Positions 1 through 6,080 of a stretch of 35,209 bases of DNA are shown one piece after another. Position 1 is the stretch's first letter. Each line of letters opens with the position of its first letter. The DNA comes from an uncultured Clostridia bacterium (GTDB taxonomy: Bacteria > Bacillota > Clostridia > Oscillospirales > Ruminococcaceae): contig CAMCFA010000024.1 of assembly GCA_945873955.1 (NCBI GenBank), forward strand, positions 1 to 35,209, read 5' to 3'. The notes beneath the pieces are model-generated. The model was not told where the DNA came from and did no database searches. It worked only from the letters and a program-made list of their open reading frames with translations. The position numbers and the translations under genes were made by a program.

Positions 1-713
1 TCAGCCATCCAGCCCTCGTTCTTGCCCTGGTAGGAAGCGATACGCAGTGCGAAGCACTTCTTGCCGAGGAGAACGTTTCCGCCGTATGCGGAGTTGATAG
101 ACCAGATAGTGTTATCCTGCGGGAACTGAACGATATATCTGTTCTCGGGGTCAACGTCAGCCTTGCTGTGCAGACCGCGAACGAAGTCGTTGGAGGTGTC
201 GCCGAGGTTCTCGAACGCCTGTGCGCCCATACGGGTCATGATGTTCATGTTAAGAACAACGTAGATAGAGTCGGTGATCTCAACGCCAACCTTAGCGAGA
301 GGAGAACCGATCGGGCCCATGGAGTAAGGGATAACGTACATTGTTCTGCCCTTCATAACGCCGTCATACAGCTTGGAGAGCTTTGCGTACATCTCTGCGG
401 GGTCGCACCAGTTGTTGGTGGGGCCTGCCTCCTCCTTGGTGGGGGTGCAGATAAAGGTTCTGTCCTCAACACGCGCTACGTCGTTGGGGAGGGTTCTGTG
501 ATAAAGGCAGCCGGGGAGCTTTTCGGGGTTGAGTCTGTACATCTTGTCCCTGTTGCCCTCGGGGAGTGCGCAAACCTCGTCGGTCAGCTCGTCGAGCTGC
601 TCCTTGGAACCGTCGATCCATACAACGGACTCGGGCTTTGTCAGAGCAACCATTTCATCGACCCACTTGATAACGTTGGGGTTCTTGGTTAAAACACCGG
701 GATTTCTTGCCAT
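1..713 (-). CDS. pckG: Phosphoenolpyruvate carboxykinase (GTP), N-terminal part; gene runs off the left edge
   Basis: Converts oxaloacetate and GTP to PEP, CO2 and GDP, linking the TCA branch to glycolysis/gluconeogenesis in the cytoplasm. The minus-strand frame starts at ATG 711-713 (MARNPGVLTKNPNVIKWVDE) behind an AAGGAG site at 723-728, and 237 residues are visible without a stop. Family-like segments include a VVWIDGSKEQ stretch, the LPGCLYHRTLPNDVARVEDRT region and the IPYSMGPIGSPL substrate-binding region; these are the usual PckG N-terminal signatures. The C-terminal GTP-binding and metal-binding parts lie outside. This is a host housekeeping gene, not element cargo: it lies left of the tRNA junction and points away from the element. 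It has its own promoter (807-835). Identification is by recognised sequence pattern and is firm. Confidence 0.95.
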   Translation of the reverse strand, partial: MARNPGVLTKNPNVIKWVDEMVALTKPESVVWIDGSKEQLDELTDEVCALPEGNRDKMYRLNPEKLPGCLYHRTLPNDVARVEDRTFICTPTKEEAGPTNNWCDPAEMYAKLSKLYDGVMKGRTMYVIPYSMGPIGSPLAKVGVEITDSIYVVLNMNIMTRMGAQAFENLGDTSNDFVRGLHSKADVDPENRYIVQFPQDNTIWSINSAYGGNVLLGKKCFALRIASYQGKNEGWMA

Positions 714-806
714 AATAGTTATCTCCTTCTATAATATTTTGGAATATGAGAAGCGGAATGACACACTATTAACAAAGTGCGAAAAACCACTTTCTCCACA
801 TATACC

Positions 807-835
807 ATTATACCCGATATTCCGCAATAAGTCAA
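807..835 (-). promoter_or_regulatory. Promoter of pckG
   Basis: Read on the minus strand: -35 TTGACT (835-830), 17-nt spacer, -10 TATAAT (812-807). It lies about 95 nt upstream of the pckG start, so the leader is long. The spacer contains TTGCGG, which also occurs in the spacer of the antisense promoters at 28833-28861 and 28974-29002. Confidence 0.85.
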
Positions 836-1018
836 GACAAATTTCTCATTTTTCATCAAAAATCTTCATAATTGTGCACATTTAAATCTATCTTAATGCG
901 GCGTCACATATAATGCGGGAAAACGCGCTCCGAAAAGCCGATTTTCTGCAAGGAATCACGGAAGTTTCCTGCATATTTAAACGGCATAATATACGAACAC
1001 AGAGATATAAAACAAAAA

Positions 1019-1040
1019 CCGCGCCTTTCAGCGCGGTTTT
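1019..1040 (-). terminator. Terminator-like hairpin in the host intergenic region
   Basis: CCGCGC (1019-1024) pairs with GCGCGG (1031-1036). It is flanked by A-rich sequence on the left and TTTT on the right, so it could act on both strands. The longer T-run (TTTTTGTTTT) follows on the minus strand, suggesting leftward termination of the tRNA transcript. The rest of 836-1087 holds no gene that I can support. Confidence 0.7.
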
Positions 1041-1087
1041 GTGTCGTCTATGGTATACAAAATAGATTTTTAACGCGGGAGAAAACC

Positions 1088-1131
1088 AATAAAAAACAAA
1101 AGCGCCTCGACGCGCGATAATGCGTGTCGAG
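1088..1131 (-). terminator. Terminator of the disrupted tRNA gene
   Basis: CTCGACGCGC (1106-1115) pairs with GCGTGTCGAG (1122-1131), ten pairs including one G-U, with loop GATAAT. On the minus strand it is followed by CGCTTTTGTTTTTT. It lies 9 nt past the tRNA CCA end, the expected place for a tRNA terminator. Confidence 0.85.
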
Positions 1132-1140
1132 ACACTCGAC

Positions 1141-1163
1141 TGGTTGGGGTGGAAGGATTTGAA
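1141..1163 (-). other. Left attachment junction: 3' end of a tRNA gene (probably tRNA-Gln)
   Basis: On the minus strand these 23 nt read T-loop TTCAAAT, T-stem 3' strand CCTTC, acceptor 3' strand CACCCCA, discriminator A, then CCA. The T-stem 5' strand that should follow on the right is missing and unrelated sequence begins at 1164, so the tRNA is cut at the T-loop. The integrase gene starts 67 nt further right. Tyrosine recombinases often use tRNA 3' ends as attachment sites (established). An acceptor implying 5' TGGGGTG fits tRNA-Gln (inference). The restored tRNA should lie at the right end of the element, outside this window. Confidence 0.85.
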
Positions 1164-1182
1164 AAGTTGACTTCGTATTGAG

Positions 1183-1211
1183 TTGACGTTATATCTCCAA
1201 TTGTGTATAAT
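1183..1211 (+). promoter_or_regulatory. Promoter of the integrase gene
   Basis: -35 TTGACG (1183-1188), 17-nt spacer, -10 TATAAT (1206-1211), about 20 nt before the integrase start codon. A second TTGAC lies at 1167-1171. The promoter sits immediately inside the element next to the attachment junction. Confidence 0.85.
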
Positions 1212-1230
1212 ATTTCAAGGGTGGTAAATT

Positions 1231-2229
1231 TTGTCGAAATATACAAAAGAGATATACGACATAATCCAGCAAAGCAATATGAAGCGGAAACTGGAAAACT
1301 ATGTAATTGAAGAATGGTTTGAAAAGTTTCTCACAGATTATTGCTCAAATATCAAAGACTCTACCTTTGCCAGCTACAAACAAGCAGTAAACAATCACAT
1401 TAACCGAATACTTGGAGATATTCCGCTGAAAGAAATCAACAGCGAAGTTCTTCAATTCTTTATTAAGGTATTGTCAGAGGGTGATGATGAAACCAGTCCG
1501 TTGGCACCCAAAACGGTAAAGAATGTATACGGAATTCTACACAAGGGACTTTTAACAGCTCATAAGCTGGGATATATGATGGCGAATATTGAGGACATGA
1601 TGGTTGTTCTTCCAAGGACTGCCCCGTCTGAAATTACTCCCCTGTCAAATGATGAAATAAGTGCGCTCTTATCATATATAAATGGTAGTCAGTACCAACT
1701 CATTATTACGACAGCAATATTTACCGGAATGCGTGAGTCTGAGCTGCTGGGGCTGCGTTGGTGTGATATTGATTTTAAAAGTGGCACAATAAACATCTCA
1801 CGGCAACTTGTACGAGATAAGATCACACATGAATTTGTCCTGACTACCCTCAAGAACAATAAACCTCGGACGATAAAGCCCGCAGGATTTTTGATGATTG
1901 AGCTTGAGAGGACATATACGGGCAACCGACAGGATTTTGTCTTTACAAACGCGAAAACAGGCAACCACATGAGCCACAATGCAGTATATCGGTATTTGAA
2001 AAAGGCTTCAAGCAAATCATTTGGGCGTGATAATGTGAGATTTCATGACTTGCGTCATACATACGCCGTCTTATCGCTTCAGGCTGGAGATGATTACAAA
2101 ACTCTGCAAGATAACATGGGTCATTACTCAGCTTCGTTCACGCTGGATAAATACGGACATTGTACTGACACGATGAAAGTGGTAAGTTCTCAACGCATGG
2201 ATAGCTTCTACAAAGAGCATTTAACCTAG
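1231..2229 (+). CDS. int: Tyrosine recombinase (ICE integrase)
   Basis: Site-specific recombinase that integrates and excises the element at the tRNA 3' end. The protein has 332 residues, normal for the Tn916/phage integrase family. Residues about 25-130 form the SAM-like core-binding domain; about 135-325 form the catalytic domain. Visible catalytic residues are Arg168 (TGMRESELLGLRW), His272 and Arg275 (HDLRHTYA), His298 (MGHYS) and the nucleophile Tyr308 (LDKYGH). A catalytic Lys probably lies in the LKNNKPRT turn near 206-212. The start is TTG, chosen for the AAGGGTGG site just upstream. It has its own promoter and terminator, so it is transcribed apart from the rest. No separate excisionase gene is seen beside it; the TnpV-like gene at 27796 is a distant candidate. 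Confidence 0.95.
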   Translation: MSKYTKEIYDIIQQSNMKRKLENYVIEEWFEKFLTDYCSNIKDSTFASYKQAVNNHINRILGDIPLKEINSEVLQFFIKVLSEGDDETSPLAPKTVKNVYGILHKGLLTAHKLGYMMANIEDMMVVLPRTAPSEITPLSNDEISALLSYINGSQYQLIITTAIFTGMRESELLGLRWCDIDFKSGTINISRQLVRDKITHEFVLTTLKNNKPRTIKPAGFLMIELERTYTGNRQDFVFTNAKTGNHMSHNAVYRYLKKASSKSFGRDNVRFHDLRHTYAVLSLQAGDDYKTLQDNMGHYSASFTLDKYGHCTDTMKVVSSQRMDSFYKEHLT

Positions 2230-2255
2230 TTAAACAATTTAATATAATGTCAATT

Positions 2256-2294
2256 CCCTGATAAGCGCACAAACTATCAGGGATTTTTCTTTTT
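2256..2294 (+). terminator. Terminator of the integrase gene
   Basis: CCCTGATA (2256-2263) pairs with TATCAGGG (2275-2282), followed by ATTTTTCTTTTT. It separates the integrase from the next operon. Confidence 0.9.
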
Positions 2295-2326
2295 CAGTTC
2301 AGAAAAAATTGTGCTACATATAGCAC
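2279..2326 (+). repeat. Leader module copy 1 (T-rich stretch plus palindrome)
   Basis: A 21-bp T-rich stretch at 2279-2299 is identical to 3365-3385, and both are followed 11-14 nt later by the GTGCTA palindrome. Here the stretch doubles as the T-run of the integrase terminator. At 3365 there is no hairpin before it, so the second copy looks like a duplicated fragment of this one. Confidence 0.7.
2311..2326 (+). promoter_or_regulatory. Palindromic operator-like site 1
   Basis: Exact GTGCTACATATAGCAC: a 6-bp inverted repeat GTGCTA/TAGCAC around CATA. It lies 22 nt before the start of the micropeptide gene, just upstream of its AAAAGAGG ribosome binding site. Confidence 0.8.
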
Positions 2327-2348
2327 CAGACACAGAAAAGAGGTAACC

Positions 2349-2420
2349 ATGAAAGCCTTTTTCAAAGAAATAACACGTCTGATAATCTATCTGCTGACTA
2401 AAAAGAAGATGGACTGGTAA
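2349..2420 (+). CDS. 23-residue basic, hydrophobic micropeptide
   Basis: ATG at 2349 follows AAAAGAGGTAACC, a good ribosome binding site, and the frame ends at TAA 2418-2420. The peptide begins MKAFFKEITRLIIYLLTKKK and ends MDW: a short hydrophobic stretch flanked by lysines, compatible with an amphipathic membrane-associated helix. It lies directly downstream of palindromic site 1 and 15 nt before the exonuclease gene, so it is probably the first cistron of that operon. Function is unknown. It could simply be a leader peptide that couples translation to the exonuclease gene. The evidence is the start context and position only. Confidence 0.5.
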   Translation: MKAFFKEITRLIIYLLTKKKMDW

Positions 2421-2435
2421 CATAAGGAGGTCGCA

Positions 2436-3359
2436 ATGAAAAGTGAAAGATGGAACAGTTCATCGTCCCTGCTGCTATCTAAGCAGGAATTCCGTGACGA
2501 GCTGAAAACCGAACGACAGTGGGCAAAAGCGGGCTTTCTCGCCTTGTCCGAGGACTGCGGAAAAAAGCTGCGTCCTACAAGCTGGTCTACTGGCTCGATT
2601 GATACACTCCCCCGCTATCTTCTTCCGGAGGAAGTCAGAACTGCGAGTGCAGATGAGCTGGCAGCATACTTTCAGCCGGAACGCGAACGAAAGGCAGCCA
2701 AAGCCGCAGAACGCAGAGCAAAACTCAGGATAGAGCGCGAAAGAGAAAAGGAACAGGCTCGATTACTCCGTGCAATGGCTGAGCAGCAGGACAAAGTTCA
2801 CACTATTGCACAATCCGTTGACCTGACTCCTGAAACATTTGGCGGTATCGTGATAGATACAGAAACAACTGGTCTGTACGCAGGAGAAGATGAAATATTG
2901 CAGCTCTCCATAATCAGCGAAAACGGAGAAAAGCTATTCGACAGTTATTTCCGTCCGCTGCATAAAACGTGGCAAGAAGCGCAAGCAGTAAATCATATAA
3001 CCCCGGAAATGGTGGCAGACGCACCGAGCATAGCTGATAGAGCTGCTGAAATCCAGCGGATAATAAACTCCGCAGATAAGATTATCGGCTACAACACATA
3101 TTTTGACGTGAATTTCATAAGCGCCGCCGGGCTGATTATCCCAGAGCGAGCAGAAATCATTGATATAATGCCCATGTTTGCGGAAATCTTCGGCGAATGG
3201 AGTGAGAGCCACGGTGATTACAAGTGGCAGAAGCTCACGACCTGCGCTGAGTACTTCCGTTTTGACTGGAGCAGCATGAAAGCTCATGACAGTCTTGCAG
3301 ACTGCTTTGCAACGCTGCATTGCTACAAGAAAATTATGACAAGCAAGACGAACGAGTAA
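2436..3359 (+). CDS. DEDDh 3'-5' exonuclease (DnaQ-like) with a coiled-coil N-terminal region
   Basis: Predicted 3'-5' exonuclease of the DNA polymerase III epsilon-like superfamily, 307 residues. The exonuclease domain spans about 135-302: ExoI motif with Asp141 and Glu143 (IDTETTGLY), ExoII around IIGYNTYFDVNFI with the conserved Asp, and ExoIII with His284 and Asp289 (HDSLAD), so all metal-binding residues are present. Residues about 75-125 are rich in Arg, Lys, Glu and Ala and look like a charged coiled coil. The first 75 residues are not recognised. The start follows ATAAGGAGGTCGC. Many Firmicutes elements carry such a nuclease; trimming or repair of transferred single-stranded DNA is an inference. 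No polymerase gene is nearby. It is probably co-transcribed with the upstream micropeptide from the site-1 leader. Confidence 0.88.
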   Translation: MKSERWNSSSSLLLSKQEFRDELKTERQWAKAGFLALSEDCGKKLRPTSWSTGSIDTLPRYLLPEEVRTASADELAAYFQPERERKAAKAAERRAKLRIEREREKEQARLLRAMAEQQDKVHTIAQSVDLTPETFGGIVIDTETTGLYAGEDEILQLSIISENGEKLFDSYFRPLHKTWQEAQAVNHITPEMVADAPSIADRAAEIQRIINSADKIIGYNTYFDVNFISAAGLIIPERAEIIDIMPMFAEIFGEWSESHGDYKWQKLTTCAEYFRFDWSSMKAHDSLADCFATLHCYKKIMTSKTNE

Positions 3360-3364
3360 ATCTA

Positions 3365-3410
3365 AGGGATTTTTCTTTTTCAGTTTTGAATAATGTGCTA
3401 CATATAGCAC
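3365..3410 (+). repeat. Leader module copy 2 (T-rich stretch plus palindrome)
   Basis: Positions 3365-3385 repeat 2279-2299 exactly and are followed by the palindrome at 3395. No hairpin precedes this T-run, so it does not look like a working terminator for the exonuclease gene. Confidence 0.7.
3395..3410 (+). promoter_or_regulatory. Palindromic operator-like site 2
   Basis: Exact GTGCTACATATAGCAC. Unlike most copies it lies far (121 nt) from the next start codon, at 3532, with hairpins in between. Confidence 0.8.
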
Positions 3411-3454
3411 AACAATTCCCTCTGCCACAGAGGTTCACATATATTTCTCCCTGA

Positions 3455-3478
3455 GAACGCAGCTTAACGGCTGCGTTC
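3455..3478 (+). other. Leader hairpin upstream of the XRE gene
   Basis: GAACGCAGC (3455-3463) pairs perfectly with GCTGCGTTC (3470-3478) around TTAACG. A weaker hairpin (CCCCT/AGGGG, 3491-3504) follows. The 5' arm shares GAACGCAGC with the second hairpin of the structured RNA at 7303-7359, but the rest of that architecture is not evident here. No T-run follows, so it is not a typical terminator. Confidence 0.55.
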
Positions 3479-3531
3479 GATGTCAACCCTCCCCTATCAA
3501 GGGGTAAAAAATAGTAAAGGAGCATTACACT

Positions 3532-3813
3532 ATGTTTGCAAACCGAACAAAATCAGGAAGAGCCAACATTGTTGGCATTAATATCGCCAGAATGCGAAAG
3601 CAGCTCAAACTCAGCCAGAGAGAGGTTGCCGACAGGCTTACGGCGATAGGTCTTACCATTGACAAAAACGCTATACAGCGCATGGAAAGCGGATCGCGCT
3701 TTATCACCGACATTGAGCTGATCTATATCGCAAAACTGTTCTCTGTTTCAGTTTCAGCTCTCTTCATCTATGAGCCTATTCCTGATGAAGTCAAGCTCAA
3801 CACAAATGAATAA
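3532..3813 (+). CDS. XRE-family DNA-binding regulator
   Basis: A 93-residue protein consisting almost entirely of one Cro/C1-type helix-turn-helix: NIARMRKQLKLSQREVADRL forms helices 1-2 and the turn, and DKNAIQRMESGSRFI the recognition helix (about residues 18-75). It ends in a short hydrophobic tail (SALFIYEPIPDEVKL). The start follows AAAGGAG. Small single-HTH proteins of this class act as dimers on palindromic operators and often control ICE gene switches (established for the class). It is therefore one candidate to bind the GTGCTACATATAGCAC sites, one of which (3395) lies in its own leader; this is inference. It is separated from both neighbours by structured leaders, so it may be monocistronic. 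Confidence 0.88.
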   Translation: MFANRTKSGRANIVGINIARMRKQLKLSQREVADRLTAIGLTIDKNAIQRMESGSRFITDIELIYIAKLFSVSVSALFIYEPIPDEVKLNTNE

Positions 3814-3844
3814 TTTTGGTTAATCGCTCTTCTGAGCTTTTAAC

Positions 3845-3905
3845 AGCACGGCAAGGGTAGCTCCCTAAAGGGCGGTTCTTCCTCTTTCACCGCCCTGCCC
3901 GTGCT
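3845..3905 (+). ncRNA. Candidate structured RNA, copy B (three-way junction)
   Basis: An outer helix AGCACGG (3845-3851)/CCGTGCT (3899-3905) encloses hairpin 1, AGGG (3854-3857)/CCCT (3863-3866) with pentaloop TAGCT, and hairpin 2, AGGGCGGT (3869-3876)/ACCGCCCT (3889-3896). The same order of helices, with pentaloop CAGCT and compensatory changes, occurs at 7303-7359. Both end 20-27 nt before a palindromic site and a start codon. I do not recognise the family. It may be a cis-acting leader or a small RNA. Confidence 0.55.
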
Positions 3906-3932
3906 TATATTACTTGAAAGAGGACTTACGTT

Positions 3933-3948
3933 GTGCTACATATAGCAC
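3933..3948 (+). promoter_or_regulatory. Palindromic operator-like site 3
   Basis: Exact GTGCTACATATAGCAC, 22 nt before the ATG at 3971 and followed by GGAAAGAAAGAGGT, which serves as ribosome binding site. A TTGAAA (3914-3919) lies 17 nt upstream of the TACATA inside the palindrome, so the site may overlap a TGC-extended -10 element. Confidence 0.8.
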
Positions 3949-3970
3949 GGAAAGAAAGAGGTAAATTATT

Positions 3971-4777
3971 ATGGCAGTTTCGTTGACTAAGAAGCCACTT
4001 ATGCGTGAGTACACTCCGGAACACATACGCAGCGAGGAGGAAACGCTCCCGCCAAAGCTCAAAGAATACACACCGGAACACATTGCGGTCGAGTCTGCAC
4101 CGCAGCCTTTAACTAAGAATTATAGCGTTGAAGATCCGGCTTGTTCCGGCTCAAACAATGTTGAAGTTATAAATTCTGATTTAACCGTTCTTGACAAAGA
4201 GCAGCTCTGCTGCATGATGAAAAACACTACAAATGAGATTTATGTTCTCTATAATAAAATCGAAAAACTGACCGCCGAAGCAGAACGCCGTGCAAAAGAC
4301 GATGGTTATTGGAATGAGAACTACTTTGGGAATGTAGGCTATTTCCATGAAAAGGTCGGTATAAAAATATCAAAAGCTCACCGAAGATATAAGCGCCGCC
4401 ACTTAATGGATTGGCTTACAATGGAAACGTTAAAAAAAATATCCGGGATAATCATTGCAATCTCAACAATCGTATTCTCGATGAATATTCTAATCACTTT
4501 TTTGAACAGAGATCCATATCCAGAAACGTCAGCAATAATGGAAGTAACCACAGGAACGATAAACAGCAAGGAGAGTTCCAACGGTCATTTTCACCTGTGG
4601 GTGGATACAGAAGCTGATTATGATGGCAAGAAACTTAATGCTCAAAAATGCTATTGTGTCCCCGAAGAAGTCTATCTAGCTGTTTCTGTTGGAGATAACT
4701 TTGACGGCAGCGAATACAAAGTCGAGAACTTATCCACCAGTAACATGGATATTTTTAGGGGCTGGATCAACAGATAA
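3971..4777 (+). CDS. Single-pass membrane protein of unknown function (A)
   Basis: 268 residues, family not recognised. The N-terminal cytoplasmic part contains two copies of EYTPEHI (residues 13-19 and 32-38), followed by a charged helical region (about 75-145) ending in the very basic KAHRRYKRRH. One transmembrane segment spans about 156-178, and a C-terminal domain of about 90 residues follows. The positive-inside rule places that domain outside the cell. The stretch HIAVESAPQP resembles HIAYEPAPQE in the membrane protein at 6924, and both proteins begin with MAV, suggesting a shared N-terminal sorting or interaction tag. It lies downstream of the structured RNA and site 3, with 20 nt to the next gene, so it heads a three-gene operon with the two regulators that follow. 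Confidence 0.75.
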   Translation: MAVSLTKKPLMREYTPEHIRSEEETLPPKLKEYTPEHIAVESAPQPLTKNYSVEDPACSGSNNVEVINSDLTVLDKEQLCCMMKNTTNEIYVLYNKIEKLTAEAERRAKDDGYWNENYFGNVGYFHEKVGIKISKAHRRYKRRHLMDWLTMETLKKISGIIIAISTIVFSMNILITFLNRDPYPETSAIMEVTTGTINSKESSNGHFHLWVDTEADYDGKKLNAQKCYCVPEEVYLAVSVGDNFDGSEYKVENLSTSNMDIFRGWINR

Positions 4778-4797
4778 TCAGAACGGAGGTAGCGGTA

Positions 4798-5328
4798 ATG
4801 ATTAATGAAAATAAATCGAAAGGAATTGCCTGCCCTTTCTGCGGGAAAAGCCCAGTTTATGGTACGTTCGTTACGTCATTCTATTATAGGAAAGAACACG
4901 AGTTGTTCGATAATGGCATAGGCATGGAATGTGCGAATTCTTTCACAGACTTATATGGCGAACCTATTGAGGAAATAACTAATCCGTCCATAAAGCTGAC
5001 AAGCTGCCGCTGTGCTTCTTGCGGAAAAAGGTGGTTATCCTGCGACTACACGCTTGTAAAAGACGAAAACGGTATCTACTCGTTTGAAAAACGGGATAAA
5101 ATATCCGAAAAAACCAAAAGCACAGTCTATGACCAGCTAATCAAACTCTGCAAAGAACGAGGAATAAAACCTTCACCATTACTGAGGTCTTTAGGACTAA
5201 GCGCTACGAACTTAAAGAGATGGCAGGACGGTTCAACAATTAATTCCGATATTCTTGAAAAGCTCGCCGAGTGCTTTGGAGTTTCTGTGAATTATTTCTT
5301 GGCAGATGATGAATTAAGGAGGACGTAA
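4798..5328 (+). CDS. Zinc-ribbon protein with C-terminal HTH
   Basis: 176 residues. The N-terminal part carries CPFCGKSP and CRCASCGKRW, four or five cysteines spaced as in a zinc ribbon. The C-terminal 65 residues form an XRE-like helix-turn-helix (LIKLCKERGIKPSPLLRSLG, then LSATNLKRWQDGS). That HTH resembles the third HTH of the 6081 protein (LIFLLEERGITKNKLLTDL), so the two are probably paralogous modules. The start follows AACGGAGGTAGCGGTA. The stop overlaps the next start by one base (TAATG), indicating translational coupling. A transcription regulator or a nucleic-acid-binding adaptor is likely; its target is unknown. Confidence 0.78.
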   Translation: MINENKSKGIACPFCGKSPVYGTFVTSFYYRKEHELFDNGIGMECANSFTDLYGEPIEEITNPSIKLTSCRCASCGKRWLSCDYTLVKDENGIYSFEKRDKISEKTKSTVYDQLIKLCKERGIKPSPLLRSLGLSATNLKRWQDGSTINSDILEKLAECFGVSVNYFLADDELRRT

Positions 5329-6038
5329 TGGAAGAATTATCTGAAATCAAGTCACTAGCGGAGTCAAATATCGGCTCTGAGTATCCATTAAATCTGCTGG
5401 ACGCAGTTGACAGCGATAACGTTTGGCAGTATCCAGTTCCTGCCGATATTAACGGAACAGTAGAATATCTCTTACATACATTTCTTTCTCAGAGAGAGAA
5501 CAATATTCTGCACCAGCGGTTTAAGCTGTGCAAAACATACGCAGAAATCGGCGAAATATATCAGATTACAGGGGAGCGAGTCCGCAAGATAGAGGAAAAA
5601 GCTCTGAACAGATTGCGTAGTCCGGGGTGTATGAAATACTTGCAAAATGGCATTTACAAAGCAACGCAAATAGATATAAACAATGCCGCTGAGCAGGCGG
5701 TTTCTGCGGAAATTTCAACCGCCGTTGCATATCTCAGAGAATTGCTCATTAACAAAACGAATTTCTTGGATGAACGTCCTGTTATAGTGACAGCAAAAAC
5801 AGAAATTGAGGATTTAAACTTATCCGTCCGCTGTTACAATTCCGTAAAACGTGCCGGAATAAATAAGGTCGGTGACCTTGAAAAAATCACGTTTCGGGAA
5901 TTACGGCTTATTCGCAATCTTGGCAAGCACTCCCTGGACGAACTTATTGGAAAACTCGCCGAACAAGGTGTTGCATTTCAAGAGGAAACAGACCCCGATG
6001 AAAAAATAGTGCTTCAAAGAGCGCCTATCATTGGCTAA
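5328..6038 (+). CDS. Fusion of a sigma-factor region 4-like HTH and an RNA polymerase alpha C-terminal-like domain
   Basis: 236 residues with two parts that recall RNA polymerase. Residues about 53-105 (LSQRENNILHQRF, then YAEIGEIYQITGERVRKIEE) match sigma-70 region 4, the helix-turn-helix that reads the -35 element. Residues about 157-212 (EDLNLSVRCYNSVKRAGI, then LRLIRNLGKHSLDELIGKL) match the helix-hairpin-helix alpha-CTD that binds UP elements and activators. Sigma regions 2 and 3 are absent, so it cannot act as a normal sigma factor. A role as an element-encoded activator or polymerase appropriator is inference. It overlaps the preceding gene by one base and is followed by site 4. Domain recognition is good; function is unproven. 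Confidence 0.8.
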   Translation: MEELSEIKSLAESNIGSEYPLNLLDAVDSDNVWQYPVPADINGTVEYLLHTFLSQRENNILHQRFKLCKTYAEIGEIYQITGERVRKIEEKALNRLRSPGCMKYLQNGIYKATQIDINNAAEQAVSAEISTAVAYLRELLINKTNFLDERPVIVTAKTEIEDLNLSVRCYNSVKRAGINKVGDLEKITFRELRLIRNLGKHSLDELIGKLAEQGVAFQEETDPDEKIVLQRAPIIG

Positions 6039-6049
6039 ATACGCGAAAT

Positions 6050-6065
6050 GTGCTACATATAGCAC
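6050..6065 (+). promoter_or_regulatory. Palindromic operator-like site 4
   Basis: Exact GTGCTACATATAGCAC, 15 nt before the ATG at 6081. The ribosome binding site GGAGGAAGG abuts the palindrome. TTGGCT (6031-6036) lies 17 nt upstream of the internal TACATA. Confidence 0.8.
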
Positions 6066-6080
6066 GGAGGAAGGAATACT

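Noticed and set aside
168-885. Plus-strand open frames opposite pckG
   Set aside because: They lie antisense to a clearly recognised gene and have no family resemblance or ribosome binding site.
2279-3410. The 1.1-kb segment between the two leader modules as an insertion sequence
   Set aside because: It holds a micropeptide and an exonuclease gene but no transposase, and the repeats are direct fragments rather than terminal inverted repeats.
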